Source of the DNA: Myxococcales bacterium
GTDB lineage: Bacteria; Myxococcota_A; Polyangia; Polyangiales; Polyangiaceae
Assembly (NCBI GenBank): GCA_021847645.1
Contig: JAJZQG010000052.1
Location: 1 to 42,004 of the forward strand
DNA length: 42,004 nucleotides
Reading direction: 5' to 3'
Each line of letters begins with the position of its first letter. Position 1 is the stretch's first letter. Under the pieces are notes generated by a model. That model was not told the DNA's origin, ran no database searches, and saw nothing but the letters and a program-made list of their open reading frames with translations. The translations under genes were made by a program, and so were the position numbers. Positions 17,318 through 25,301 of this stretch are shown here, piece after piece.

Positions 17318-18238
17318 TCAGGGAATGGTCGCGTTGACGACCAGGTTCGATTCCACGTCACGCGAGGCAGGCTCGGTATCCGTGGCCGAACCAGCGGCGG
17401 GCAGATCGGGAACCACGGTCTCGTCCAAGGTGCGCGCGGCAGGCTCGGGACGGGTATCCGGCCCCGGACTGCCCGGGGACGGCGCGACGGGCGCCTGAGC
17501 GGACTTCGCGGACTTCGATGCAGCCGGAGCCTCCCGCGAGAGGTCGCCCGCGAGCGCAACTATCGCGTCGTCGAGCTGTATTCGAACGGAGTCGGGCCGC
17601 GAGTCGCCGTTGCGGTGTACGGACGCGCGACGGTCGGCCAGGCTCATGAGCTTGCGCCATCCCGTGCCGGGAATTGAATCCACCACGCGATCCCGGCAGT
17701 GCGTACGGTGGAATTCGGCGGCTTGCAGGATGGTGTCGCGGGCAGGTGAAAGCGGCAGTGCGCGTGCGGTCACCTCGAGAGCGTGGCTGACCGGCGTATC
17801 GGTGCGCGCGATCAACGTCGCAAGAGACAGCGCGGCGCCCGAGAAGACGCAGGCGGCGAGCACGTGCATGACGCCGTCGAACTCGTAGGCGGCAGCGATC
17901 CAGCCGGCGAGCAGCGATAGGGCGAGCGCGGCGCCGGCGAGAACGACCAGCGAGCGGGTGGTGCGAGCGAGCCAGATGCGAGGGGCGGTCCACAGCAGGC
18001 ACAGCGCGGAGATCGCGAGCCACGAGGACAGCGGGTCGAGCCATCGAAAGGCGAGGGGAGAGAGCGCGCCGAACACCACGCTGAGCCAACTGACGCCGCC
18101 CTGCAAGCTCGACGCGCCGGCGATGCCGATGGCCACGGCCGCGGGAGCGACGAGCCACGGGCTCGTGTCCCACTGCTGCAGAGACAGGAGCGACATCAGC
18201 AGGGCTGCGAGCACCAGGGCCAATGAGACGCTTTTCAT
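17318..18238 (-). CDS. Polytopic membrane protein with long soluble tail
   Basis: A 306-residue protein with five to six hydrophobic segments in the first 150 residues and a hydrophilic tail of about 150 residues rich in Ala, Pro and Ser. The tail contains a segment with HRTHCRDRVVDSIPGTGW that looks folded. AGGAG eight bases before ATG 18238 is a good ribosome binding site. The gene follows the VWA gene (stop at 18281) by 42 bases on the same strand, so the two are probably co-transcribed and may act as a membrane pair. No family recognised. Confidence 0.7.
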   Translation of the reverse strand: MKSVSLALVLAALLMSLLSLQQWDTSPWLVAPAAVAIGIAGASSLQGGVSWLSVVFGALSPLAFRWLDPLSSWLAISALCLLWTAPRIWLARTTRSLVVLAGAALALSLLAGWIAAAYEFDGVMHVLAACVFSGAALSLATLIARTDTPVSHALEVTARALPLSPARDTILQAAEFHRTHCRDRVVDSIPGTGWRKLMSLADRRASVHRNGDSRPDSVRIQLDDAIVALAGDLSREAPAASKSAKSAQAPVAPSPGSPGPDTRPEPAARTLDETVVPDLPAAGSATDTEPASRDVESNLVVNATIP

Positions 18239-18280
18239 GTCCGGGACTCCTGCTGGGTGGCAGTCGAGCGCGCGGTCGGA

Positions 18281-19753
18281 TCAATAGGCATTCGCGCGAT
18301 CGGCATTCTTGTACTCTTGCGCACCAATCGCGCGGGCCGGGGCGGCAGAGGGAGGCTGGGTGGAGTAGACGCCCTGGTTGCGCTCGTAGGCACGGCGCTG
18401 GGCGCGCAGGCGCTGGGCCTCGTCGGCCGGGGCGGTCGTTGCGGCGGAATCGAGCGCGGCCATGTTCGCGGCATTGATGCGCATGGCAGCGTCGCGGTCG
18501 CCCTGCTCGAACGCGCGGGCGGCCTCGACCTCGCGGCGGGACGCCGTCACGCTCGCGACCGACGCGAGCACCGACAGGTCGCGGGCGTCGTCGACCTGCC
18601 GCGCGGTAGCGACCGACTCGACACGCATGGTGGGAAGATCGACCTGAACGAGCTCGCCGCCGACTGGAGTCCAGGACAAGCGCGCGTGAAGTTCGGTGAC
18701 GCTGCCCGGCTCGCCGGCGTCGACCTCGAACGTGACCAGAGCCCTGCGCTCGTCGCCCGCGAACAGCGAGCCGAACAGCAGGCGGGCGCCGTTGGCGGTG
18801 CGGTCCCATCCCGCGCCCCACACGTCCCGAACACGAACGCCGGGCGGAAGGTCGAGTTCGGCGGAAGCCGATATGACGGTGGTCCGCGCGGTCTCGCGAA
18901 TCTCCTTGGCAAGGAACTGGTCCAGCGAAGAGGTGTCGCGCAGGAACTCGTAGTTGCCTCGACCGGAGCTCGCGAGGTCAGCGAGGTAGGCGTCGTCGTA
19001 GTCCTGTCCGATGCCCAGTGCCGACACGGTGATGCCGTCCGAGGCTTCCCGCGATGCGACCGAGGAAGCCAAGTATCGCGGCGCGCCAGATGTATCGCGA
19101 CCGTCGGTCACCAACACGATGCGTCGAGGTCCTTCGCGCACCGAAGCGGCGAGCACGGAAGATGCCGTGCGAAGGGCATTGGCAATGTCGGTATTCCCGC
19201 TGGCCGTCATGCGTGCGATCTGGTCCTGCGCGGCATATCGCGCGTTGCGAACGGGCATCATGGGCACGACCACGTTGGCGTCGGTGGAGAACCGGACCAC
19301 GGCGACCTGGTCCTGGTCGCGCATCTGGCTGAGCATGCTGAGGGCGGAGCGGCGCGCGTCGAGGAGCTTTTGGCCGGCCATGGAGCCGGAGGTATCGACG
19401 ACCAGGACGAAGGCCACCGGGGGTGCGCCGTTCTGGTCGATTGCGGAGCTATCGGCCGAGATGCGGACCTCGGCGAACATGGTGCGGGTGCCGGAGGCCA
19501 GGAGGCGGCCGTGGCTGAGTGCGAATCGCCCGTGGGCGCCGCGGGCTTGGAACGGAGCAGCGGTACCGGTGGTGACGGGAGGCGGGAGGTCCGGGCCGGG
19601 GGAGGTGGCGACGGTCATCACGGGAGAATTCAGGGTCGGCCAGAGCGGGGAGTGTGTGCCGCGGTCGGCCAGGACCAGGCCAGTGATGCTGAGGATGAGG
19701 ACGGCGAGGGCGATGCTCGTTCTGACGTGGGGGTCGATCCAGCGGGCGAACAT
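18281..19753 (-). CDS. VWA-domain membrane-anchored protein
   Basis: A 490-residue protein. One hydrophobic helix at about 12-29 (SIALAVLILSITGLVLA) anchors a large extracytoplasmic part. The von Willebrand A domain starts near residue 112, with the metal-ion site DTSGS at 120-124, TDIANAL carrying the conserved Thr, and VTDGRDTSG further on. A beta-rich domain and a helical tail with Ala/Arg-rich heptads follow. The plan is like YfbK-type (VWA plus tail) proteins, though shorter at the N-terminus. ATG 19753 has GGAGG ten bases upstream. Together with the polytopic gene at 17318-18238 it forms a two-gene unit. It is divergent from the DUF4846 gene, with 164 bases between. Confidence 0.82.
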   Translation of the reverse strand: MFARWIDPHVRTSIALAVLILSITGLVLADRGTHSPLWPTLNSPVMTVATSPGPDLPPPVTTGTAAPFQARGAHGRFALSHGRLLASGTRTMFAEVRISADSSAIDQNGAPPVAFVLVVDTSGSMAGQKLLDARRSALSMLSQMRDQDQVAVVRFSTDANVVVPMMPVRNARYAAQDQIARMTASGNTDIANALRTASSVLAASVREGPRRIVLVTDGRDTSGAPRYLASSVASREASDGITVSALGIGQDYDDAYLADLASSGRGNYEFLRDTSSLDQFLAKEIRETARTTVISASAELDLPPGVRVRDVWGAGWDRTANGARLLFGSLFAGDERRALVTFEVDAGEPGSVTELHARLSWTPVGGELVQVDLPTMRVESVATARQVDDARDLSVLASVASVTASRREVEAARAFEQGDRDAAMRINAANMAALDSAATTAPADEAQRLRAQRRAYERNQGVYSTQPPSAAPARAIGAQEYKNADRANAY

Positions 19754-19917
19754 GGGGGTGTGCCTCCGTAGGAAGCCAATACGCACCGGATTGGAAAAAG
19801 TTCTGGCGGCGGGCTTTGGGGGCACCGCGCCAAATGCTTTCGCGCCGTTGGGCGTTGGGGTAGGAGAGGATGTACGGCTCGACGACCTCCGACCGAGCGG
19901 GGGGCCCCCGAAGGTCA

Positions 19918-20949
19918 ATGGAACGAAGAACGCTGTGGTTCGCAGGGTTGTGTTGCCTGGTGGTGACGGCTTGCAGCAAGACGTTCGAGCCGGGCAGCCA
20001 GGGGCCGCAGACCGGTGCGGGGATCACGAGCACGCCTGTTGCCCGCTCTGCGCCCGCATCTGCCGCGCACGCGACGGCGACCGCGACCGCGTCGTCGTCC
20101 GTTGTCGAAGGCAGGAGCGAGCCGCCGTTCGATCCGTCGGCCTATCCGTGGTTGGCCGACAGCGGCTTGACCGGCCCTGCGCCGGAGGGTGACCTGGAAG
20201 CTCGCTTTGCTCCGCCGCCGGGCTATTCGCGTGTGCGGCTCGCGCCGGGATCGTTCGGCGCGTGGCTGCGTCGCCTGCCGCTGGCCGCTCCGGGCACGCC
20301 GGTTCGCAAGTTCTCGGGCAGCGTCCTGCTCGCGGGCGATAGCGAGAACGTGGCGGCGGTGGTGGCGATCGACGCGGGCAAGGCCGACCTGCAGCAATGC
20401 GCGGACTCGGTGATCCGTCTTCACGCCGAATGGCTGTGGTCGCAGGGACGGCGCGACATGAGCTATCGTGCCGCGTCGGGCACGCCGATGCCCTACGAGC
20501 GTTGGGCCAGGGGCGAGCGCGTGGTGCAGAGGGGCATGGGCATCGCGTGGGTTGCGTCGAGCCGTCCGTCGGTCGATCACGGGGGCTTCCGGCAATTTCT
20601 GGACACGGTGTTTGCGTGGGCGAACACGGTGTCGTTGGACCGGCAAGCCGAGCGGGTGGAGCTCAGCAGCTTGCGTCCCGGCGATTTCGTGATCCAGCCG
20701 GGCAATCCGGGGCACGCCGTGCTGTTCCTGGATGTTGCGGCCAGCGCGGATGGCAAGCGGATGGCGCTGCTGGGGCAAGGGTACATGCCGGCGCAGGGAA
20801 TCTACGTGCTTCGTCCGAATCCGGGCCAGCCATGGTTCGAGATTCGGCCGGAGGACGGAGCGATCAAGACACCGTTCTGGGACCCGTTCCCGTGGAGCTC
20901 GTTGAGAAGGCTCGACGGCGAGGGGATTGACAGCCGGCGGGCGCGCTGA
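19918..20949 (+). CDS. DUF4846-type lipoprotein
   Basis: A 343-residue lipoprotein; the signal ends LVVTAC with Cys19. After a 50-residue Ala/Ser/Thr linker comes a domain beginning YPWLADSGL, then GSFGAWLRRLPL, DAGKADLQQCADSVIRLHAEWLW, RPGDFVIQPGNPGHAVLFLD and LLGQGYMPAQ. This order of motifs is typical of proteins annotated DUF4846. The HAV and preceding Asp/Gly-rich PGDF segment resemble an NlpC/P60-like core, but I cannot name a catalytic triad with confidence. AAGG lies four bases before the ATG. The cupin gene follows 60 bases downstream. Confidence 0.82.
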   Translation: MERRTLWFAGLCCLVVTACSKTFEPGSQGPQTGAGITSTPVARSAPASAAHATATATASSSVVEGRSEPPFDPSAYPWLADSGLTGPAPEGDLEARFAPPPGYSRVRLAPGSFGAWLRRLPLAAPGTPVRKFSGSVLLAGDSENVAAVVAIDAGKADLQQCADSVIRLHAEWLWSQGRRDMSYRAASGTPMPYERWARGERVVQRGMGIAWVASSRPSVDHGGFRQFLDTVFAWANTVSLDRQAERVELSSLRPGDFVIQPGNPGHAVLFLDVAASADGKRMALLGQGYMPAQGIYVLRPNPGQPWFEIRPEDGAIKTPFWDPFPWSSLRRLDGEGIDSRRAR

Positions 20950-21009
20950 TCACGTTTCGGGCACGCGCTGGTGAAAGACGAGGAAGCTCGGCGGTCGAGG
21001 AGGCCCAAG

Positions 21010-21420
21010 ATGACGGCGACAGTGAAAGGCATCATTCGCGCACCCGGGGATGCGGAAGCGGTGGCGGTGGAGCACGCGCGAGGCGCGACCATCGAGGTGT
21101 TGATCGGCCCGGGGCAAGGCGCGCCGAGGTTCTTTACGCGCAAGTTCAGCATCGAGCCGGGTGGCCGGATTCCGGAGCACAAGCACTCGTCGGTGGAGCA
21201 CGAGCAGGTCGTGCTCGAGGGCGAGATGGTGGTTTCGCTCGACGGCGAGGTGAGGGTGGTGAAGGCGGGAGATGCGATCTTCATCCCGGCAGGGGTGGCC
21301 CATTGGTACGAGAATCGGTCCGGGGCGAAGATGAGCTTTCTGTGCGTGGTTCCCAAGACGGATGACTACCAGACCGATTGGCTCGAGGGGCCGGCGGCAC
21401 CGCAGAGCGGGCACAAGTAG
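21010..21420 (+). CDS. Cupin-domain protein
   Basis: A 136-residue single-domain cupin. Motif 1 reads PEHKHSSVEHEQVVLEGEM, giving the HxH and Glu metal ligands, and motif 2 reads GDAIFIPAGVAHWYEN, giving the last His. The gene starts at ATG 21010 with GAGGAGG six bases upstream, the best ribosome binding site in this part. Such small cupins can be enzymes or sugar/metal-binding regulators; nothing here decides which. It lies between the DUF4846 lipoprotein and the Cys-cluster gene with short gaps, probably one operon. Confidence 0.88.
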   Translation: MTATVKGIIRAPGDAEAVAVEHARGATIEVLIGPGQGAPRFFTRKFSIEPGGRIPEHKHSSVEHEQVVLEGEMVVSLDGEVRVVKAGDAIFIPAGVAHWYENRSGAKMSFLCVVPKTDDYQTDWLEGPAAPQSGHK

Positions 21421-21442
21421 GTCCGCCGATAGGGAGGGAAGC

Positions 21443-22021
21443 TTGCGTTGGTGGCCCCGACAGCTCGGCGACATGCTGCAGTGGCCCGAGAGCCGCCGAC
21501 GGGAATTGGCGAGCGTGCGGTTGCAGCTGCTGGCAAGCAAGGGGCCAGAGGAGCTGACGAGCGAGCAGCGGCGGCTTGGCGAAGAGATGCGGCGGCTGCG
21601 CGTGGAGATGATGGCGGCGTTCGGCGAGCTTCGTGCGTGCCGCACGTGTGCGCGCGGGCATGAGCTTCCGCGGGGACGGTGGGAGGGCGGCTTCTGTTGC
21701 GGGACGACGACGGAGCGGCTGTTCACGCGAGACGAGATCGCGGCGCTGCGCGCGGGCGGGACCGAGCCGCGGCACCTGCGGACACCGAGCGGCGATCACG
21801 CGGGCTGTGCATTTCGTGGCAAGCGGGGCTGCTCGCTCGCGCCGGAGCATCGTCCGGGGATTTGCGTTCGTCATGTGTGCGCGGCCCTTGAGCAGGAGTC
21901 GCGCGTTCGGGGGAACTACGAGCGAATCTGCGCGCTACGCCGGCGCATGCTGGAGGTGTTCGACGAGTTCCGGCAGGTCGAGCGGCTGGGCGCTACTTCC
22001 ACTTGCCCCGTTGGACGGTGA
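21443..22021 (+). CDS. Cysteine-cluster protein (YkgJ-like arrangement)
   Basis: A 192-residue soluble protein starting most likely at TTG 21443, which has GGGAGGGA just upstream. The first 60 residues are a charged helix or coiled coil. The middle carries a Cys cluster: CRTC, then GGFCCG, then GCAFRGKRGCSL, then PGICVRHVC. The spacing and the RPGIC phrase resemble YkgJ-family proteins (putative zinc/iron-cluster proteins, some linked to protein methylation), but this is a resemblance by eye. It is 22 bases downstream of the cupin and its 3' end overlaps the convergent OmpA-family gene by 29 bases. Confidence 0.72.
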   Translation: MRWWPRQLGDMLQWPESRRRELASVRLQLLASKGPEELTSEQRRLGEEMRRLRVEMMAAFGELRACRTCARGHELPRGRWEGGFCCGTTTERLFTRDEIAALRAGGTEPRHLRTPSGDHAGCAFRGKRGCSLAPEHRPGICVRHVCAALEQESRVRGNYERICALRRRMLEVFDEFRQVERLGATSTCPVGR

Positions 22022-23975
22022 CCTCGTACTGGGGCGCGTTGGGGGGACGCTTGACGGATAGATCGCCCTCGGCGACGGTGAGCACGTTGGCGGGGATGCC
22101 GGCGGCGAGCAGCACGGTCCGGATGGCGTCGGCGCGGTCGGAGGCGAGCTTGTCGTTGCGCGGGTTGGAGACGGAGGTGTCGGCGTAGGTCTCGACGATG
22201 ACCGATTGCAGGGGCTGCATGCCCAGGGTTCGCTGGGCGATCATGCGCAGCTGCGCGGCCATCTGTGGCGTGACCTTGGCCTGTCCCGGGAGGAAGCGCA
22301 CGGGCGCGGTCACGGACACGTTCGCGCCCTTCACGACGGTCATGTCGTGCGCGCCCGGCTCGGGGCAGCCGTCGTCGTCGTCCACGCCGTTGATGGTCTC
22401 GGGCTCGTTGGGGCACTTGTCCTTGACGTCCGGTATGCCATCGCCGTCGTTATCCGGATCGGGACAGCCGTCCTCGTCCTGGAAGCCGTCCTTGTCCTCG
22501 GGAGAGTTGGGGCACTGGTCCTGGACGTCGGGGATGCCGTCCAGATCGTTATCCGGGTCTGGGCAGCCATCCGCGTCGTTGTAGCCGTCCTTGTCCTCGG
22601 GCGCGTCGGGGCACCGGTCCTGCACGTCGGGGATGCCGTCGCCGTCGTTATCCGGGTCGGGACAGCCGTCCTGGTCCTGGAAGCCGTCCTTGTCCTCGGG
22701 CTTGTCGCGGCACTGGTCCTGCGTGTCGGGGATGCCGTCGCGGTCGTCATCCAAGTCCGGACAGCCGTCCTGGTCCTGGAAGCCATCCTTGTCCTCGGGC
22801 TCGTCGCGACATCGATCGACCGTATCCGGAATGCCGTCGCGATCGTTGTCGGGATCGGGGCAGCCGTCCTGGTCCTCGAATCCGTCGATGTCCTCCTTCT
22901 GGTCGGGGCACAGGTCGTCCCGATCGGCCACGCCGTCGCCGTCGCTGTCGCGCCCCAGAGGCGCATAGCGCGCGCCGAGCACGAAGCGGTACTCGGGCGT
23001 AGTGACGGACGACTCGCTGGTCAGGGGGATGGCCGTCCCGCCGCTCAAGGAGAAGGAGACGTCGCCGTCGCGGGTCGGCGCGGTGCGCACGGTCGCCATC
23101 CATTCGGCCGGGATGAGCTTGCGGGAGGAGGGCTCGACGAGGATGTCCTGCGTAGCGGGGTCGCGTTGAAGAGTTGTCTGCTTGACGAGCGAGGGAAGGG
23201 CGAAGGCCTCGACCGAAGCGCTGAGCCGCTCGGCGGGCAGGATATCCATGCCGAGTCCCAAGGAGCCGAAGGCCTGGGAGCCGATGCGTGCGCCGCCGAG
23301 GTCGGTGGTCTGGCGCAGACGAGCGCCGAGCTCGAGGCCGGCGAACCATCGGCCGTGGCGCACGTCGGCGGCCACGGAGGGCATCCAGACCGGGGCGCGA
23401 TCGCCGGCGAACCAGCGCTCGTCGCCGGTGGGCATGGCGGCTTCGAAGCGAGCGGTCAGGGCGTAAGGCGAGCCGGGGAAAGCGCGGGCGCGAGGCAGCA
23501 GGGCGTAGGCCAGGCCCAGGCGCACGTCGCGCATGGCGGTCTTGGGCAGCACGCGAGCCTGGCTCGAGGCGAAGGCGGAGATGCCGGAGCCGGTGCGGTA
23601 GAGCGACACGGGCAAGGCGGCGGACGCTTCGAGGCGATCGGTGATGCCGAAGGCCCAGAGGAAGGTGGAGTCGAGCAGGTGATCGACGGCAGGAATGTCC
23701 GTGCCCGATGGATTGGCGGAAGCAGCACGCAAGACAATGGGCTTGCGCAGGTAGGTGGTGACCAGGCCGAAGGAGAACTGCATGGGAGCCGTGGTCTCGG
23801 TGGCGCCGACGCTCTGGAAGCGCGCGGCTCCTGCGTGAGGCCAGAGGGTGTCGGCGTCGATGCAGGTGCCGAGGTGAGTGACGCCGTTGCAGTTGTCCGC
23901 CGCGGCAGCGGCTGGCCAGGCGAGGGAGAAACAAGCGACGAGCGCGGCGGAGAGGCGCGGAAGGCGATTCGGCAT
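21993..23975 (-). CDS. OmpA-family outer-membrane protein with thrombospondin type 3 repeats
   Basis: A 660-residue protein. A signal peptide (about 1-26, ending AAAADN) is followed by an N-terminal region of about 310 residues with beta-barrel character. A chain of Asp-rich calcium-binding TSP3 repeats of the type DxDGIPDxxDxCPxxPEDKDG spans about residues 335-540. A C-terminal OmpA domain has the motif NDKLASDRADAIRTVL and should bind peptidoglycan. Thus the barrel sits in the outer membrane with the repeats as a rigid calcium-stiffened spacer to the wall. No ribosome binding site is obvious before ATG 23975. It is divergent from the BMP lipoprotein gene. Confidence 0.9.
   Translation of the reverse strand: MPNRLPRLSAALVACFSLAWPAAAAADNCNGVTHLGTCIDADTLWPHAGAARFQSVGATETTAPMQFSFGLVTTYLRKPIVLRAASANPSGTDIPAVDHLLDSTFLWAFGITDRLEASAALPVSLYRTGSGISAFASSQARVLPKTAMRDVRLGLAYALLPRARAFPGSPYALTARFEAAMPTGDERWFAGDRAPVWMPSVAADVRHGRWFAGLELGARLRQTTDLGGARIGSQAFGSLGLGMDILPAERLSASVEAFALPSLVKQTTLQRDPATQDILVEPSSRKLIPAEWMATVRTAPTRDGDVSFSLSGGTAIPLTSESSVTTPEYRFVLGARYAPLGRDSDGDGVADRDDLCPDQKEDIDGFEDQDGCPDPDNDRDGIPDTVDRCRDEPEDKDGFQDQDGCPDLDDDRDGIPDTQDQCRDKPEDKDGFQDQDGCPDPDNDGDGIPDVQDRCPDAPEDKDGYNDADGCPDPDNDLDGIPDVQDQCPNSPEDKDGFQDEDGCPDPDNDGDGIPDVKDKCPNEPETINGVDDDDGCPEPGAHDMTVVKGANVSVTAPVRFLPGQAKVTPQMAAQLRMIAQRTLGMQPLQSVIVETYADTSVSNPRNDKLASDRADAIRTVLLAAGIPANVLTVAEGDLSVKRPPNAPQYEVTVQRGKWK
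22355..22960. repeat. Tandem TSP3-coding repeats (about 108 bp unit)
   Basis: Six near-identical units of about 108 bp lie within the OmpA-family gene. Each encodes 36 residues with the pattern DPDND-DGIPD-DxC-PEDKDGFQD-DGC. The high nucleotide identity (for example the repeated phrase GGGATGCCGTC on the plus strand) suggests recent duplication, and unit number could vary between strains. Boundaries are approximate. Confidence 0.8.
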
Positions 23976-24092
23976 GGCGTGGGGAACGAGGTGTACCACG
24001 GGGTGCACGGGGTCGTAAGGGGGTGATGCGGATGTGTGCCGTCCGATGCTGCTTGGTGTACGCTCCGTAGCCGTTGCAAGGGAAGGCAAACG

Positions 24093-25301
24093 ATGAAACG
24101 GATCGGTTCCTCCAGGATCGGCCTGCTGGTCTGTGCACTCGCGCTGCCAGGGGCGCTGGGCGCGTGCAAGAAGAACAAGGCGTCGTTGCAGACGCAGGAC
24201 AGCACGGACAAGCACGCGATTCCTTCGGTGGAGGCGGGCAAGTTCAACGCGGCGTTCGTGTACGTGGGTCCGGTGGGCGACGGCGGGTGGACGTATGCGC
24301 AGAACCAGGGTCGCGTTTACTTGGAGCAGAAGCTGCCGGACGTGCATACGGCCTATGTCGAGAGCGTGGCAGAGGGCGCGGACGCCGAGCAGGTGATACG
24401 TGCGTTGGCGCGCAAGGGGTTCGATCTGATCGTGACCACGTCCTTTGGGTTCATGGATCCGACGGAGGCGGTTGCGAAGGAATTCCCGAAGGCGAAGTTC
24501 GTGCACATCTCGGGCTACAAGAAGAACGACACGAACTTCGGCAATGCGTTCGGCGCGATGGAGCAGATGAAGTACCTGGCCGGGATGATTGCGGGGGCGA
24601 GGGCGAAGGCGGACGGCGCGCCGCGGCTGGGCTACATCGCGCCGTATCCGATCCCGGAAGTGATCCGGCTGGGCAACGCGCTGATGCTGGGCGCCAAGCA
24701 GACGTGTCCGGAATGCACCATGGAGATCCGCTGGATGAACTCCTGGTTCGATCCGGGCAAGGAGCAGGAGGCTGCGGAGTCGATGTTCGTGGCCGGGGCC
24801 GACGTGGTGATCACGGGTGCGGACACGACCGGGCCGGTGGTGGTGGCGGGCCAGAAGAACAAGTGGGCAATCGGCTACGACTCGAGCAATGCGTGTGACG
24901 TCGACAAGGCGCATTGCCTCACGGCGCCGTACTGGAACTGGGGCGTATTCTACGTGGACACGGTCAACCAGATGCGGGCGGGGACGTGGAAGCCGTCGTC
25001 GTGGTACGGCGAGGCGAGCACGGGCCTGCTCGGATTGAAGGGATTCGAGGAAGGGGCGACGCCGGCGGCGGGCGTTCCCGAGAGCGTGGTGCCGCTGGTG
25101 CGCGTGAAGCTCGGGGAGATGAAGGCAGGCAAGCTCACGCGCTTCGACCTGTTCGCAGGGCCGCTGAAGGACAACCAGGGCAAGACGGTGCTACCCGAAG
25201 GCAAGCGCATGACCCAGGCGGATCTCGAGGGGCTTGCGGGCTGCACGGTCTGCATGAACTGGCTCGCCGAGGGAATCGTCGGGCAGATTCCCGCGAAGTG
25301 A
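24093..25301 (+). CDS. BMP-family (PnrA-like) substrate-binding lipoprotein
   Basis: A 402-residue lipoprotein; the signal ends GALGAC with Cys25. The body shows the BMP features FVYVGPVGDGGWTYAQNQGR, VTTSFGFMD, KFVHISGY, GMEQ-type MKYLAGM and GYDSSN. Proteins of this family bind nucleosides, often purine nucleosides, for ABC import. GGAAGG six bases before ATG 24093 fits. The stop (25299-25301) overlaps the start of the ATPase gene by one base. It is the first gene of a four-gene importer operon. Confidence 0.92.
   Translation: MKRIGSSRIGLLVCALALPGALGACKKNKASLQTQDSTDKHAIPSVEAGKFNAAFVYVGPVGDGGWTYAQNQGRVYLEQKLPDVHTAYVESVAEGADAEQVIRALARKGFDLIVTTSFGFMDPTEAVAKEFPKAKFVHISGYKKNDTNFGNAFGAMEQMKYLAGMIAGARAKADGAPRLGYIAPYPIPEVIRLGNALMLGAKQTCPECTMEIRWMNSWFDPGKEQEAAESMFVAGADVVITGADTTGPVVVAGQKNKWAIGYDSSNACDVDKAHCLTAPYWNWGVFYVDTVNQMRAGTWKPSSWYGEASTGLLGLKGFEEGATPAAGVPESVVPLVRVKLGEMKAGKLTRFDLFAGPLKDNQGKTVLPEGKRMTQADLEGLAGCTVCMNWLAEGIVGQIPAK

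Noticed and set aside
22206..24026. Long plus-strand frame opposite the OmpA/TSP3 gene
   Set aside because: Its VLVLG-type repeats are the mirror of the Asp-rich repeats on the other strand; no start signal or domain.
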